In this document: piece after piece, positions 10,201-17,926 of the stretch
Position numbering within the stretch: position 1 is the stretch's first letter
How the letters are laid out: each line of letters begins with the position of its first letter
NCBI GenBank assembly: GCA_013289875.1
Contig: JABCZC010000003.1
Location: 50,532-114,531, forward strand
DNA: 64,000 bases
Reading direction: 5' to 3'
DNA from: Acidobacteriota bacterium
GTDB lineage: Bacteria > Acidobacteriota > Terriglobia > Terriglobales > Acidobacteriaceae
Translations under genes and position numbers: made by a program
Notes under the pieces: model-generated
What the model was told of the DNA's origin: nothing
What the model saw: only the letters and a program-made list of their open reading frames with translations
The model's database searches: none

Positions 10201-10942
10201 GCTCGTTTATACGTGGTCGAAAGCGATGGACGACGAGGATAACGGCGCCGGGTCGGGATCAGCCGGCACGGCATTCTCCTATCCGGCGTACTTTTACATG
10301 AACCGGAGTCTGGCAGTCTACGATCGCAAGAACAACCTGCAGTTCTGGGGAATCTATTACCTGCCGTTCGGACCCGGTCAGCGCTGGGCTACCAGTGGTG
10401 TTCCAGGGGCAATCCTTGGTGGCTTCCAGCTGAATGGGCAGCTCAGCCACATCAGCGGCGTGCCGTTCTCCGTGAGTCCGACATCGAACACCCTCAACTC
10501 GCCGGGCAACACGTTGTACGCACAGTTGGTTAAGCCTTACCACCAGTTGGGCGGGCATAACCGGACCCCGGGTAACACCGCTGTTTCGGGCGGAAAACCC
10601 TGGTTCGATCCAACTTCGTTCGCCAACCCGGCCGAGCCGAAATACACGAACACGATGTTACCCTCAGAAATCGCTTCTCCGGTCTTCGCGAACACCGCGC
10701 GCAACGGGTTCCGGGGCCCCGGAGGGACATATGTCAATGCCAGCATCTTTCGCTCGTTCCCCGCGTATAAGGAGTCGGCCTTTCAGATTCGCTTCGAGGC
10801 GTTCAATCTGTTCAATCATCCGATCCTGAGCAACCCGAACACGACCGTAGGAGGCGGAACGTTCGGCTATATCACAAGCTTTGGCACGACGTCGCCGCAG
10901 GCGCCGCGCGTGCTCCAGTTCGCCGGGTACTTCAAGTTCTAA
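7226..10942 (+). CDS. TonB-dependent receptor, Oar-like, with N-terminal carboxypeptidase-regulatory domain
   Basis: A 1238-residue outer-membrane transporter. The start is the ATG at 7226 because GGAG lies six bases upstream; upstream in-frame codons lack this. A hydrophobic signal segment (about 20-45) is followed by a CarboxypepD_reg domain (about 48-130; GTVTDKTGAVVPGVTVTVTN), a plug domain (about 140-270; FNAEQGVAGGASINVITKSG) and a long beta barrel. It ends in RVLQFAGYFKF with the terminal phenylalanine expected for barrel assembly; FQIRFEAFNLFNHP before it is typical of acidobacterial Oar-like receptors. Its likely job is uptake of xylan-derived oligosaccharides, inferred from the neighbouring hydrolases. 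No SusD-like gene is present in the window. It is transcribed divergently from the SDR/ROK genes. Confidence 0.93.
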   Translation: MKSFGRVILKPLYTREDAGLGAFAIFLLLAVLAALPIAGIADVLYGTLIGTVTDKTGAVVPGVTVTVTNQGTGAVRTAVTGAQGDYLVNNLPSGMYTVALQAAGFAGFTQKNVMIAINREVRIDATLQPAGTTQTVTVTTTAPILQTETAEVNHELTSEQIGQLPITSSQGRNYQTLYTLIPGVAAVQEQNSTASNPSRAMSLNVNGVEDMSNTTRIDGAVNTYAWLPYLVAYVPPADSIQTVNIVTNSFNAEQGVAGGASINVITKSGTRDLHGSVWWYYQDAAISARPYTATPQAEPTVPKNIFNEYGFAVGGPIYIPKILTGRDKLFFFQDFERVTRRQLITGTQTVPTTPLLTGDFSAVASGIGAANTILYDPQPGGTGPYLPLGSRPTFLSEYGCNCIPASRASSAALTMLALLDPISSGVTNPNYANQLANDFLGSGTLGYNRNTSDTRIDYVPNQSTTIFGKYAIEPFSVTDPQELGAAGGGTFDGGQPGAASGRIQNVGLGVSHVFSPSLVLDWDFGYTRQRTGAQSLVDLAAGYYGLDVLMIPGTNGVGTNYIGQPTFAFGNVTNQGATSAFSSLGNSNGANPFLFRDNQFTGDVNLSWNKGLHAMKFGFTYYHFDLNHFQPTSGGGVSSPRGGFQFQGAMTANSANSITVYNTLADMLLGLPNNGTGIAVAKETQLTDPNSLRWTEIALYAQDQFKVSPKLTVTYGLRYEFYPPPYRNLTGVYRLDPTLPQSGNVLVGGVGSVPHNAGFDMSWGTIFPRLGIAYRLTDRWVIRTGAGITSDPDSLRFLRDTFPEDLAPTYSGTATGTVAQDFTTGTYLTLTNGIPAPVIPDYSTGYASLPVSGSTNTAPANYRRGYIESWNLFVQGDLGAKFVANIGYVGTRAVRQLAGYTLNAAPLPSGSTLCMANGQYNPSSPNFTNPLGKNPCNFAANETINLEHCAGAANPVCYNSGGITMNAPTFSANYNGLQTQLTRLAGRSAQFGLVYTWSKAMDDEDNGAGSGSAGTAFSYPAYFYMNRSLAVYDRKNNLQFWGIYYLPFGPGQRWATSGVPGAILGGFQLNGQLSHISGVPFSVSPTSNTLNSPGNTLYAQLVKPYHQLGGHNRTPGNTAVSGGKPWFDPTSFANPAEPKYTNTMLPSEIASPVFANTARNGFRGPGGTYVNASIFRSFPAYKESAFQIRFEAFNLFNHPILSNPNTTVGGGTFGYITSFGTTSPQAPRVLQFAGYFKF

Positions 10943-10965
10943 GGTCGCTGGTTGGATTTAACAGT

Positions 10966-11003
10966 GTCTGAGGTGTCCGTCCCGGGTGCAGGACACCTCA
11001 GAC
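10966..11003. terminator. Strong stem-loop after the TonB receptor gene
   Basis: A perfect 13-bp stem, GTCTGAGGTGTCC against GGACACCTCAGAC, with a 12-base loop, starts 24 bases after the stop of the receptor gene and lies between converging genes. No U-run follows on either side, so it is not a canonical intrinsic terminator. It may protect a 3' end or act with Rho. Confidence 0.5.
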
Positions 11004-11065
11004 AAGCTGGTGCCGTTCCGTTGAATCTTGGGTCTGCCCGTGGCCTGATGGGCGCGAAATGCCTC

Positions 11066-12067
11066 TCAATACGCGCTCGACACGGGCCTTGTTTCCGCCG
11101 CGAAATGCTCCCGATACCAGTCCACTGTCTCTCGAATCGCCTCTTCCATGCCGTATCGTGGCCGCCAGCCCAGTCTTTCCCGCGCCTTGCTCGCGTCCAG
11201 ATACTGTTCGCGGATCTCTGAGCTTGCGACGTTCTGAATCACCGGCTCCAGATCGCTTCTGCCCAAAATGTCGAGCGTCATGCGTACGATCTCCAGCACC
11301 GTAAGATGCGCTCCAAGACTGAAGTTGAATGCTTCTCCTGAAATCGACTCGTCCTCAGCCAGCCGCTCGCCCAGTGTCAGGTAGCACTCAGCCGCGTCCT
11401 TCACATAAAGAAAATCACGGACAAACTTCCCATCGCTGCGAATCACAAACGGCTCGCCCGCCAGCGTTGCCTTGATCAAGCCTGGCAGGGTGCGGCTGAA
11501 GTTCAGATCGCCGCCACCAAAAAGATTGCCGCAGCGCGCGATCGCGGTCTTCACTTCGTAGGTCGCGGCATACATTTGCGCAATCAAATCCGTACACGAC
11601 TTCGAAACATCGTAGGGATAGCGCCCCTGGAGAGGATGCGTCTCTCGATAAGGCAGGTTTTCGCTCGCACCGTAGGCCTTGTCCGAGGATGCCACCACCA
11701 CGTTTGAGGTTCCTGCGAGTCGGCACGCCTCCATCACATTCCACGTGCCCATCACATTCGTGCGCAGCGTGCCCACCGGGTCGCGCTTGGCCACCTGCAC
11801 TAGGGGCTGAGCAGCGAGATGAAAGACGGTGTGGGGTTCGTATTCTGCGATAGCCCGCTGCATGGTCGGCAGCGATTCCAGTTCGCCCGATAAGGTGGTG
11901 ATCCGCTCGATCAACCCCTCGCGCACCACCATGCTTTTCGGAGCGTGATCGCGAACCAGTGCGACGACCTCCGCACCATCGCGTATCAGCGCCTTCACCA
12001 GCCAGCCGCCCATCAGGCCGGTGGCTCCGGTTACGAAGACCGTCTTGCCTTTCCAATAGGAACCCAC
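11066..12067 (-). CDS. rfbG: CDP-glucose 4,6-dehydratase
   Basis: An extended-SDR sugar-nucleotide enzyme of about 333 residues converting CDP-glucose to CDP-4-keto-6-deoxyglucose. The N-terminal YWKGKTVFVTGATGLMGGWL holds the NAD-binding glycine motif. SSDKAYG and the catalytic YDVSKSCTD (Tyr-x3-Lys) lie near residues 135-165; the latter is typical of RfbG. The open frame extends to 12205, but the first 46 residues look non-native; a GTG at 12067 with a GA-rich ribosome site gives the expected N-terminus. The matching cytidylyltransferase (16779) is 4.7 kb away on the other strand. No downstream deoxysugar genes (RfbH-type dehydratase, epimerase) are in the window, so the final sugar is unknown. 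Confidence 0.88.
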   Translation of the reverse strand: MGSYWKGKTVFVTGATGLMGGWLVKALIRDGAEVVALVRDHAPKSMVVREGLIERITTLSGELESLPTMQRAIAEYEPHTVFHLAAQPLVQVAKRDPVGTLRTNVMGTWNVMEACRLAGTSNVVVASSDKAYGASENLPYRETHPLQGRYPYDVSKSCTDLIAQMYAATYEVKTAIARCGNLFGGGDLNFSRTLPGLIKATLAGEPFVIRSDGKFVRDFLYVKDAAECYLTLGERLAEDESISGEAFNFSLGAHLTVLEIVRMTLDILGRSDLEPVIQNVASSEIREQYLDASKARERLGWRPRYGMEEAIRETVDWYREHFAAETRPVSSAY

Positions 12068-12141
12068 TCCAACCTCACTCCAGATCAGGTATCGCTTAAA
12101 AGAGTAGCTGATCTCGAAGGTGGGAAGTGGTCGAAGACGTG

Positions 12142-14577
12142 CTATTCGTAGCGAAGCGCCGTCATGGGATCGACCTCGGAGGCTCGTCGCGCCGGCAGTG
12201 CACAAGCAATTGCCGCCACTGTTGCGAGTAGCACCGTCACAGCGAGGAGGATCAGCGGATCGCGCGAGCTGCCCTCAGCCCACCGAACCAGAATCTTGTT
12301 CAAGGCCAGCGTCAGCATCACTCCGGCCAGAATGCCGCCGCCCACACTCATCACTGTCGATGCGAAGACAATGCGCAGCACGTGCCCACGCTGCGCGCCC
12401 AGCGCCATGCGGATTCCAAACTCGTTCGTCCGTTGTTCCACCGAATACGACACCACACTGTACAACCCGACCGCTGCCAGCGCCAATGCCAGCACTGCGA
12501 ATGCGCCGAAGATCCACGCCACCAGGTGCTCCTGCTGCCACTCCGGCTGATCTGAGATCCATTGCTCCAGGTTCTGGACCTGCCCGATGACCTGCTGGTC
12601 CGGATCCACCGCATTCACCTGCGCCGCCACCGCATGCACCAGCGACAGCGGAGGCACATCCGACCGGACCAGTATCTGCGTATACGTGCCCATGACCATA
12701 GTGAAGGGAAGAAACGCCTCCGGCTTGATCGGATTTCGCAGGCCGTCATCGCGTTTGTCGGCGATGATGCCAACGATCTGCATCCACCCATCTGCGCCCG
12801 GCGCCATCAGCACGAACGGCGGCTGAGGCGTCAGCGCCGCTACCTTCAGCGAGTGGCCGATCGCGTCGCCATTCGGAAAATATTGCGTCGCCAGCGTCTG
12901 GTTGATCACCACCACATGCGCCGCGTTGTGATTCTCCGTCTCATCCCAGATACGTCCCTGCGCCAGCCTGATCCTCAGCGCCGGAAAATACCCCGGGTTC
13001 ACCAAGTTGATCAGCGCAGACTGCTGCTCCGTCGCCGGACGCCCCAGGATCTCAAATTTCGTCTCGAAGCCGTTCGACGGGGGGGTCGCATTCGACGACA
13101 TCGCCGTCATCGTCACTCCCGGCACCGTACCAGCCTTCGCGAGAAGCTGTTCGAAGTACGCCGACCGCTCAGCCCACGTCGTGTATGTGCCATCGTGGAT
13201 CGGAATCCCCACCGACATAACATTGTGCGGATCATACCCAAGCGGCGTGTGCAACAGCTTCAGAAAGCCCTCCATCGCCGCGCTCGCTCCCGCCAGCATC
13301 AGCAGCGTCAGCGCAATCTGCCCGGCGATCAGCGCGTTGTGGGTCGCGCGTCCGCGCACGCCACCGGCAACGCGCCGCGTGCTCGACTGCATTACCTGGC
13401 TCACCTCGGGACGCGACAACTGCAACGCCGGCCATAGCCCGAACAGGATCCCCGTCAGCATCGCCACTCCTACGCTGAACGCCAACACAGGCAAGTTGAT
13501 TCGTATCGCCGCCTCATGCGGAAACTGGTTCTGCGGCAGCATCGCCACCATCACCGCCAGCAGGCGATACGCGAGCAGTACACCGAGCACTGTGCCTGTC
13601 AGAGCCAGCATCAGCGACTCCGTTAGCAGCTGCCGGATAATCCTGCGTCGGCTCGCCCCGATCGCTGCCCGCACCGCGAACTCGTGCTGCCGCGCCGCGC
13701 CCCTCGCCAGCAGCAGAATCGACACATTTCCGCACCCGATAGCCAGCAGCAGTCCGACGGCGCTGAAAAGCAGTGCCAGCGTCCCGCCCAGGTCGCGGAC
13801 AAAGTGCTCGTTCAGCCCCTGAACGTGCATCTGAAAATGCTCCGGGAAATTTTGCGGCTTTTCCTTGGCAAACTGCTCCATCAGCGGCTGCAGAGCCGCG
13901 TCTGCCGCCGCGTGCGTCACGCCCGGCTTCAGGCGCATCGTTATGTTGTAGGAACGTTCCGGAACCTCCAGCAGCTTCGCCGGCAGGTAGACATCGCCGT
14001 CGTTCCACGTGAACCGTGGCGCGGCCACGCCCACAATCGTGTAGTTCTTCCGAGTCAGCTGTAACGTTTTGCCCACGACCGACGGGTCGGAATTGAAATG
14101 CCGCTGCCAGAACTTGTAGCTCAGCACCGCCACCGGCTGGGGATCCTGTCCATCGATCGCGTCCGACGGCACCAGTCCCCGGCCCAGCAACGGTGGCACG
14201 CCGAAGAAGTTGAATGCATTGGAAGTAAAACCCGTCCCATTCACATCTTCCGGAAGGTCGTGCCCGGTCACCATCAGGCTCCGGTAGTCGAAGCCTATAA
14301 AATCGTCGACCACGGGCGACTGCCGCAACTCCTGGATCTGTCGGCCTGTCAGGGCGATGTACCGGTCCTGCCCGGCTTTGTCCTTGACGACCATGTGCGC
14401 CATCCTGTCGGCGTTGGCATACGGATAGGGGTCCATCAGCACCGCATACACCACGCTGAACACCGCCGTGGTCGCCCCGATCCCCAGCGCCAGCGAAATG
14501 ACTGCGGTCAGCGTGAATCCCGGGCTCTTTCGCAACTGCCGGAACGAATAGCGGAAATCCTGAAGCAGGGTCTGCAT
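12142..14577 (-). CDS. MacB/FtsX-like ABC transporter permease (orphan, ADOP type)
   Basis: An 811-residue inner-membrane protein with two FtsX/MacB-core units. The first membrane helix follows FRYSFRQLRKSPGFTLTAV, then a periplasmic MacB_PCD domain, three helices around residues 270-420, a second periplasmic domain (about 430-660) and a second set of three helices ending in ALPARRASEVDPMTALRYE. This duplicated permease without its own ATPase is the acidobacterial 'duplicated orphan permease'. The ATG at 14577 is chosen because GGAGG lies just before it. No ATP-binding subunit or adaptor gene is adjacent. Substrate unknown; MacB relatives act on peptides, lipoproteins or periplasmic signals. 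Confidence 0.9.
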   Translation of the reverse strand: MQTLLQDFRYSFRQLRKSPGFTLTAVISLALGIGATTAVFSVVYAVLMDPYPYANADRMAHMVVKDKAGQDRYIALTGRQIQELRQSPVVDDFIGFDYRSLMVTGHDLPEDVNGTGFTSNAFNFFGVPPLLGRGLVPSDAIDGQDPQPVAVLSYKFWQRHFNSDPSVVGKTLQLTRKNYTIVGVAAPRFTWNDGDVYLPAKLLEVPERSYNITMRLKPGVTHAAADAALQPLMEQFAKEKPQNFPEHFQMHVQGLNEHFVRDLGGTLALLFSAVGLLLAIGCGNVSILLLARGAARQHEFAVRAAIGASRRRIIRQLLTESLMLALTGTVLGVLLAYRLLAVMVAMLPQNQFPHEAAIRINLPVLAFSVGVAMLTGILFGLWPALQLSRPEVSQVMQSSTRRVAGGVRGRATHNALIAGQIALTLLMLAGASAAMEGFLKLLHTPLGYDPHNVMSVGIPIHDGTYTTWAERSAYFEQLLAKAGTVPGVTMTAMSSNATPPSNGFETKFEILGRPATEQQSALINLVNPGYFPALRIRLAQGRIWDETENHNAAHVVVINQTLATQYFPNGDAIGHSLKVAALTPQPPFVLMAPGADGWMQIVGIIADKRDDGLRNPIKPEAFLPFTMVMGTYTQILVRSDVPPLSLVHAVAAQVNAVDPDQQVIGQVQNLEQWISDQPEWQQEHLVAWIFGAFAVLALALAAVGLYSVVSYSVEQRTNEFGIRMALGAQRGHVLRIVFASTVMSVGGGILAGVMLTLALNKILVRWAEGSSRDPLILLAVTVLLATVAAIACALPARRASEVDPMTALRYE

Positions 14578-14767
14578 GGCGCCTCCCTGAAAAACAACGA
14601 TCCGCCTTCGCAGGAGCACGCGGCCTGCCATCGGCGTTCGTCACGAAGCCACTCAATCTACAGGGGCGATCTCCTCTGCACCCATGCTCCGCGTTGTCCA
14701 GTTCCGCTCTTCCGTGTTCACAACCGAACAATGGGAAAGTGACGATTTACAGTCCTGGAGAATTTCC

Positions 14768-14796
14768 TTGACATATTCCTATATGGGAATATATTT
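14768..14796 (+). promoter_or_regulatory. ArsR-gene promoter with overlapping inverted repeat
   Basis: TTGACA (14768-14773) and ATATTT (14791-14796) are 17 bases apart. An inverted repeat ATATTCC-N6-GGAATAT (14773-14792) fills the spacer, the usual place and form for an ArsR/SmtB autoregulatory operator. The start codon at 14802 falls where transcription should begin, so the message is probably leaderless. Confidence 0.6.
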
Positions 14797-14801
14797 AAAG
14801 C

Positions 14802-15182
14802 ATGGCACGAGCGGCAACAACAGCGGACGTCTTCAACGCAATCGCCGAGCCCCGGCGGCGCGAGTTGATTGGTGTGCTCGCGGATGGCAAGGAGTACGCG
14901 GTCGGTGAGGTGGTCGTGCGTCTGCGGATGTCGCAGCCGGCTGTTTCAAAGCATCTGGGGGTTTTGCGCAAGGTTGGGGTGGTATCGGTGATCAAGCGCG
15001 GACAGCACCGGATGTACCGGTTGAATGCGGCCGAACTGAAGCCAGTGCATGACTGGGTGAAGATGTTTGAGCGGTACTGGACGCATCAACTGCGTCAAAT
15101 CAAGGAGCGGGCGGAGCGAAAGGCCCTGGAGCGAATCATTTCAAGCGACAGCGGAACAAAAAGCGGAAACAGGGAGGAATGA
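14802..15182 (+). CDS. ArsR-family transcriptional regulator
   Basis: A 126-residue winged-helix repressor. The N-terminal ATTADVFNAIAEPRRRELIG and the recognition region RLRMSQPAVSKHLGVLRKVG are typical of the ArsR members that are paired with SRPBCC proteins. The metal-binding cysteines of the arsenic/zinc sensors are absent, so it probably senses something else. A charged tail (KERAERKALERI) ends the protein. It overlaps the next gene by four bases (ATGA) and is probably autoregulated through the inverted repeat in its promoter. There is no ribosome site in front, consistent with a leaderless transcript. Confidence 0.92.
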   Translation: MARAATTADVFNAIAEPRRRELIGVLADGKEYAVGEVVVRLRMSQPAVSKHLGVLRKVGVVSVIKRGQHRMYRLNAAELKPVHDWVKMFERYWTHQLRQIKERAERKALERIISSDSGTKSGNREE

Positions 15183-15637
15183 TGGCAGTGAATATTCAGG
15201 AACAGGCGGTTCAGACATTCGAGATTGTGAAGCAAGAGGAGATTGCGGCGCCGATCGGCATTGTGTTCGAGACGATTCTGGAGCAGATGGGGCCTTTGAA
15301 CTCCACTCCGGAGAAACCGATGCCGATGAAGCTGGAAGCCTGGCCCGGCGGGCGATGGTTTCGCGACCTGGGAGACAACGCGGGCCACTTCTGGGGAGTA
15401 GTGCAGGCGATCAAGCCGCCTTCGCTGCTGGAGATATGCGGACCGCTCTTTATGTCGACGCCGGCGGTCTCCAATCTCCAGTACCGCCTGACAGAGGAAA
15501 ACGGATTGACGCGAGTCCGGTTCGTGCATCGGGCGATGGGCTGGATTGGCGAAGGGGACCGCGGAGTGGATGCCGGCTGGACCGACCTGATCACGCGCAT
15601 TCGCACGGCGGCAGAAAAGCTCGGCAGCAGACGCTGA
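15179..15637 (+). CDS. SRPBCC / AHSA1-like domain protein
   Basis: A 152-residue START-like (SRPBCC) protein of the 'activator of Hsp90 ATPase 1-like' group: EEIAAPIGIVFETILEQMG at the start, WPGGRWFRD and FWGVVQAIKPPSLLEICGP in the middle, and a long C-terminal helix. Such proteins bind hydrophobic ligands in a deep cavity. They very often follow ArsR repressors, as here, and the ligand may be linked to the repressor's signal (inference). It is translationally coupled to the ArsR gene and followed closely by a small Cys-containing ORF and a DUF899 gene. Confidence 0.88.
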   Translation: MMAVNIQEQAVQTFEIVKQEEIAAPIGIVFETILEQMGPLNSTPEKPMPMKLEAWPGGRWFRDLGDNAGHFWGVVQAIKPPSLLEICGPLFMSTPAVSNLQYRLTEENGLTRVRFVHRAMGWIGEGDRGVDAGWTDLITRIRTAAEKLGSRR

Positions 15638-15653
15638 ACGAAAAGGAGAGCGT

Positions 15654-15905
15654 ATGTGTCCGGTATGTATAGCAACTGTGGCCTGGATCGCTGCAAGCGC
15701 CACTTCGACGGGCGGCGTCTCAGCACTGGTCGTGAGCAGTTTTCGCGGCAAGAACAACCTGAATAACAAAGAACAAGGAGAGAAACATGGAGCACAAGAA
15801 GGGAGATCTCACAATGAAAACACCTCCGATCGTGTCACCAGAGGAGTGGGAGGCTGCGCGCCAGCAACTGCTCGTGAAGGAGAAGGCCTTTACCCGCTCG
15901 CGTGA
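15654..15905 (+). CDS. Small hydrophobic protein with N-terminal Cys-Pro-x-Cys
   Basis: A reading frame of up to 83 residues with a strong ribosome site (AAAGGAG, seven bases before the ATG). The first 35 residues look real: MCPVCIATVAWIAASATSTG, one hydrophobic segment, then basic residues (FRGK). Small proteins of this form sit in similar ArsR/SRPBCC operons as far as I recall. The frame then runs 119 bases into the DUF899 gene in another frame, and its tail is low-quality (polar, compositionally different). Either the tail is spurious because of a recent frameshift, or the overlap is real. Function unknown. Confidence 0.55.
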   Translation: MCPVCIATVAWIAASATSTGGVSALVVSSFRGKNNLNNKEQGEKHGAQEGRSHNENTSDRVTRGVGGCAPATAREGEGLYPLA

Positions 15906-16548
15906 CGCTCTGGCCGCCGAGCGCCGGCGAATGCCGTGGCTGGCGGTGGATAGGGATTATCAATTCGACGGCCCGAAGGGCAAAGCGAGCCTGCTTGACT
16001 TGTTCGACGGCCGCCGTCAGCTCATCGTCTACCGTGCCTTCTTCGAGCCTGGCGTCTTCGGTTGGCCCGACCATGCCTGCCGCGGCTGCTCCTTGGGAGC
16101 CGATCAAATTGCCCACCTCGCCCACCTGAACGCCCGCGACACCACTCTCGCGTTCGCATCGCGTGCATCGCAGGCGGACATCGGGCGTCTGAAGGAGCGG
16201 ATGGGCTGGAAGATGCCGTGGTACACCATCACGGATGACTTCGACAAGGATTTCGGCGTGGATGAGTGGCATGGCCACAACGTCTTCTTTCGCGGCAGCG
16301 ACGACCGTATCTTCCGCACTTACTTCATCAACAATCGCGGCGACGAGGCAATGGGAAGCACCTGGACCTATCTCGACATGACGGCGCTCGGACGCCAGGA
16401 GGAATGGGAGGACTCGCCGGAGGGCTATCCCCAGACCCCGCCATACAAGTGGTGGAACTGGCACGACGAATACGCCGCCTCCGCCTCTCCCGACCCGAGG
16501 TGGGTTAAGGTGGTGGATAACGCCAACGTGACTTTAAAGCTCGACTAG
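15787..16548 (+). CDS. DUF899 family thioredoxin-like protein
   Basis: This 253-residue protein matches the DUF899 family throughout: PEEWEAARQQLLVKEKAFTR, MPWLAVDRDYQFDG, LIVYRAFFEPGV, HACRGCSLGADQI, WHGHNVFFRG, TWTYLDMTALGRQE and the C-terminal Trp-rich stretch before WHDEYA. The family has a thioredoxin-like fold; the CRGCS motif is in the place of the redox cysteines. The physiological substrate is not known. The ATG at 15787 follows AAGGAG; a second ATG at 15814 would shorten the overlap with the small ORF before it. Last gene of the ArsR operon. Confidence 0.9.
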   Translation: MEHKKGDLTMKTPPIVSPEEWEAARQQLLVKEKAFTRSRDALAAERRRMPWLAVDRDYQFDGPKGKASLLDLFDGRRQLIVYRAFFEPGVFGWPDHACRGCSLGADQIAHLAHLNARDTTLAFASRASQADIGRLKERMGWKMPWYTITDDFDKDFGVDEWHGHNVFFRGSDDRIFRTYFINNRGDEAMGSTWTYLDMTALGRQEEWEDSPEGYPQTPPYKWWNWHDEYAASASPDPRWVKVVDNANVTLKLD

Positions 16549-16778
16549 TTCGGTGAACCCAAGTGATCGCTCAAGTCGGAGGCGTGCCGTGCCACTGGTC
16601 CCGGCCGAGGGTCTGGGAGTGGCGGATGGCGGCGATGGTGTCAAACGCTTACGTCGCTCGAAGGCGTCGGTTACGAACGCGGTGGGTGAACGAAATGCAA
16701 TGAGATCATCGTGTTCGGTCGGCGCCAGGGCCGCCCGCATCCTTCCTGGATGCGTTACATTCTCTTCATGGAGTCTGC
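16549..16778. other. Non-coding gap before the cytidylyltransferase gene
   Basis: These 230 bases hold no gene I can support. TTACATTC about 25 bases before the start codon might contain a -10. No clear terminator after DUF899. Confidence 0.4.
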
Positions 16779-17537
16779 ATGCCGACAGAAGTAGGGGTTA
16801 AGCACGACCTCGCAGTCGTAATTCTTTGCGGCGGCAAAGGATCTCGCATTTATCCCTTCTCCGAATACTTTCCCAAGCCCATGATGCCCATCAGCGGGCG
16901 TCCCATCCTCGTCCATCTCATGCAGATTTACGCCAGGTTCGGCTTTCGCCGCTTCGTCCTTGCCGCCGGCCATCGCAAGGAGATGCTCTTCGACTACTTC
17001 GAGGGCCGCTTTCCCGACTGGGAGATCAAGATCCTCGACACCGGCGTCGAAGCCGATACCGGCGATCGCATCCTCGCCTGTCTCGATCATGTCGGAGATC
17101 AATTTTTCGCCACCTATGGAGATGGCCTCGGCAACATCGACCTTGCCGCGCTTCTCGACTTCCACAACGCCAGCGGAGGACTGGCCACGGTCACCGCGGT
17201 CCCCCTCCGTTCGCAATTCGGCACCCTTCAATTCAATCCGGACAGGCAGGTCGAGAGCTTCACCGAGAAGCCCATCATTCGCGACTCCTGGATCAATGCC
17301 GGATTCTTCGTCTTCGACCAAAAAGTCGCCGCGCATTGGGCTGGTCATAGTCTCGAATCGGAGATTCTGCCCCACCTCGCCAGTCAGGGGTCTCTCTATA
17401 CCTGGTTGCATCACGGATTCTGGAAGTCTATGGACACCAGTAAGGACCAGCAGGAAATGGAGCGCCTTGCCGAAGACGGCTCCGCCCCGTGGACGCATAT
17501 CCTTCAAACCGCATCGCTTGAAGAGTCGAATCGCTAA
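16779..17537 (+). CDS. rfbF: Glucose-1-phosphate cytidylyltransferase-like nucleotidyltransferase
   Basis: A 252-residue nucleotidyltransferase making CDP-glucose from CTP and glucose 1-phosphate. Evidence: the nucleotide loop VVILCGGKGSRIYPFSEYFP with the KPMMPI lysine, TYGDGLGNIDL near residue 115 (a signature of the RfbF branch), FTEKP near 165, INAGFFVFD near 178 and WKSMDTSKD near 225. Length agrees with RfbF (about 257). It supplies the substrate of the CDP-glucose dehydratase at 11066. The two genes are not adjacent, which is unusual because rfbF and rfbG are normally neighbours. The product may feed the polysaccharide genes downstream (inference). Confidence 0.85.
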   Translation: MPTEVGVKHDLAVVILCGGKGSRIYPFSEYFPKPMMPISGRPILVHLMQIYARFGFRRFVLAAGHRKEMLFDYFEGRFPDWEIKILDTGVEADTGDRILACLDHVGDQFFATYGDGLGNIDLAALLDFHNASGGLATVTAVPLRSQFGTLQFNPDRQVESFTEKPIIRDSWINAGFFVFDQKVAAHWAGHSLESEILPHLASQGSLYTWLHHGFWKSMDTSKDQQEMERLAEDGSAPWTHILQTASLEESNR

Positions 17538-17926
17538 ACCTGCCATGTCAATCCCGGCCCCTGTAATTTGCCTCCTATCTCATTGATTTCAGGGCTCTGG
17601 CTTGGAGAAATACTTGGCCGGTCATTTCGCCCGGCCATCTATAATGAAGATAGCGACAAAGGCCCGCGGCAACCGCCGCGAGGCGTTCTGCACCTTGGGG
17701 CGACACCCAGATCCATTCCTGTAAATCCCATGGAATTAATGACGAAGAGCCAACGTCTTTGTTTTCAATGAGCGTCTGTAAGTCATTTGCTTTCTGGTAT
17801 GTAAATGTAAACCATTTGTTATCTGACGATTACAGTCGAGGTACAGGCTAACCCCAATGGAATGAATCGGTAACGAAAATCGAGAGGGGGTGGGGTTGGG
17901 GTGGCATCGCCTCGAATACAAAGTAG
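17538..17926 (+). other. Long leader region with hairpins and a G-rich tract
   Basis: No convincing gene lies here. The + strand has a 6-bp hairpin with an AACC loop (CGCGGC...GCCGCG, 17665-17680), a second small one (TGGG...CCCA around 17696-17709) and ATTCC...GGAAT at about 17714-17736. A G-rich tract (17886-17904; runs of 5, 4, 4 and 2 G) could form a quadruplex. I compared the hairpin block with c-di-GMP-I, SAM and cobalamin riboswitch cores and found no match. Confidence 0.35.

Noticed and set aside
10966..11003. Canonical intrinsic terminator
   Set aside because: The stem is perfect, but no U-tract follows on either strand.
12562..13437. Plus-strand open frame of 291 codons opposite the permease gene
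   Set aside because: Extremely Arg/His-rich antisense shadow of the FtsX-like gene; not protein-like.
17650..17740. Possible c-di-GMP-I or SAM riboswitch before the sugar transferase
   Set aside because: Hairpins are present, but the conserved cores of these classes could not be aligned; kept only as an unassigned structured region.
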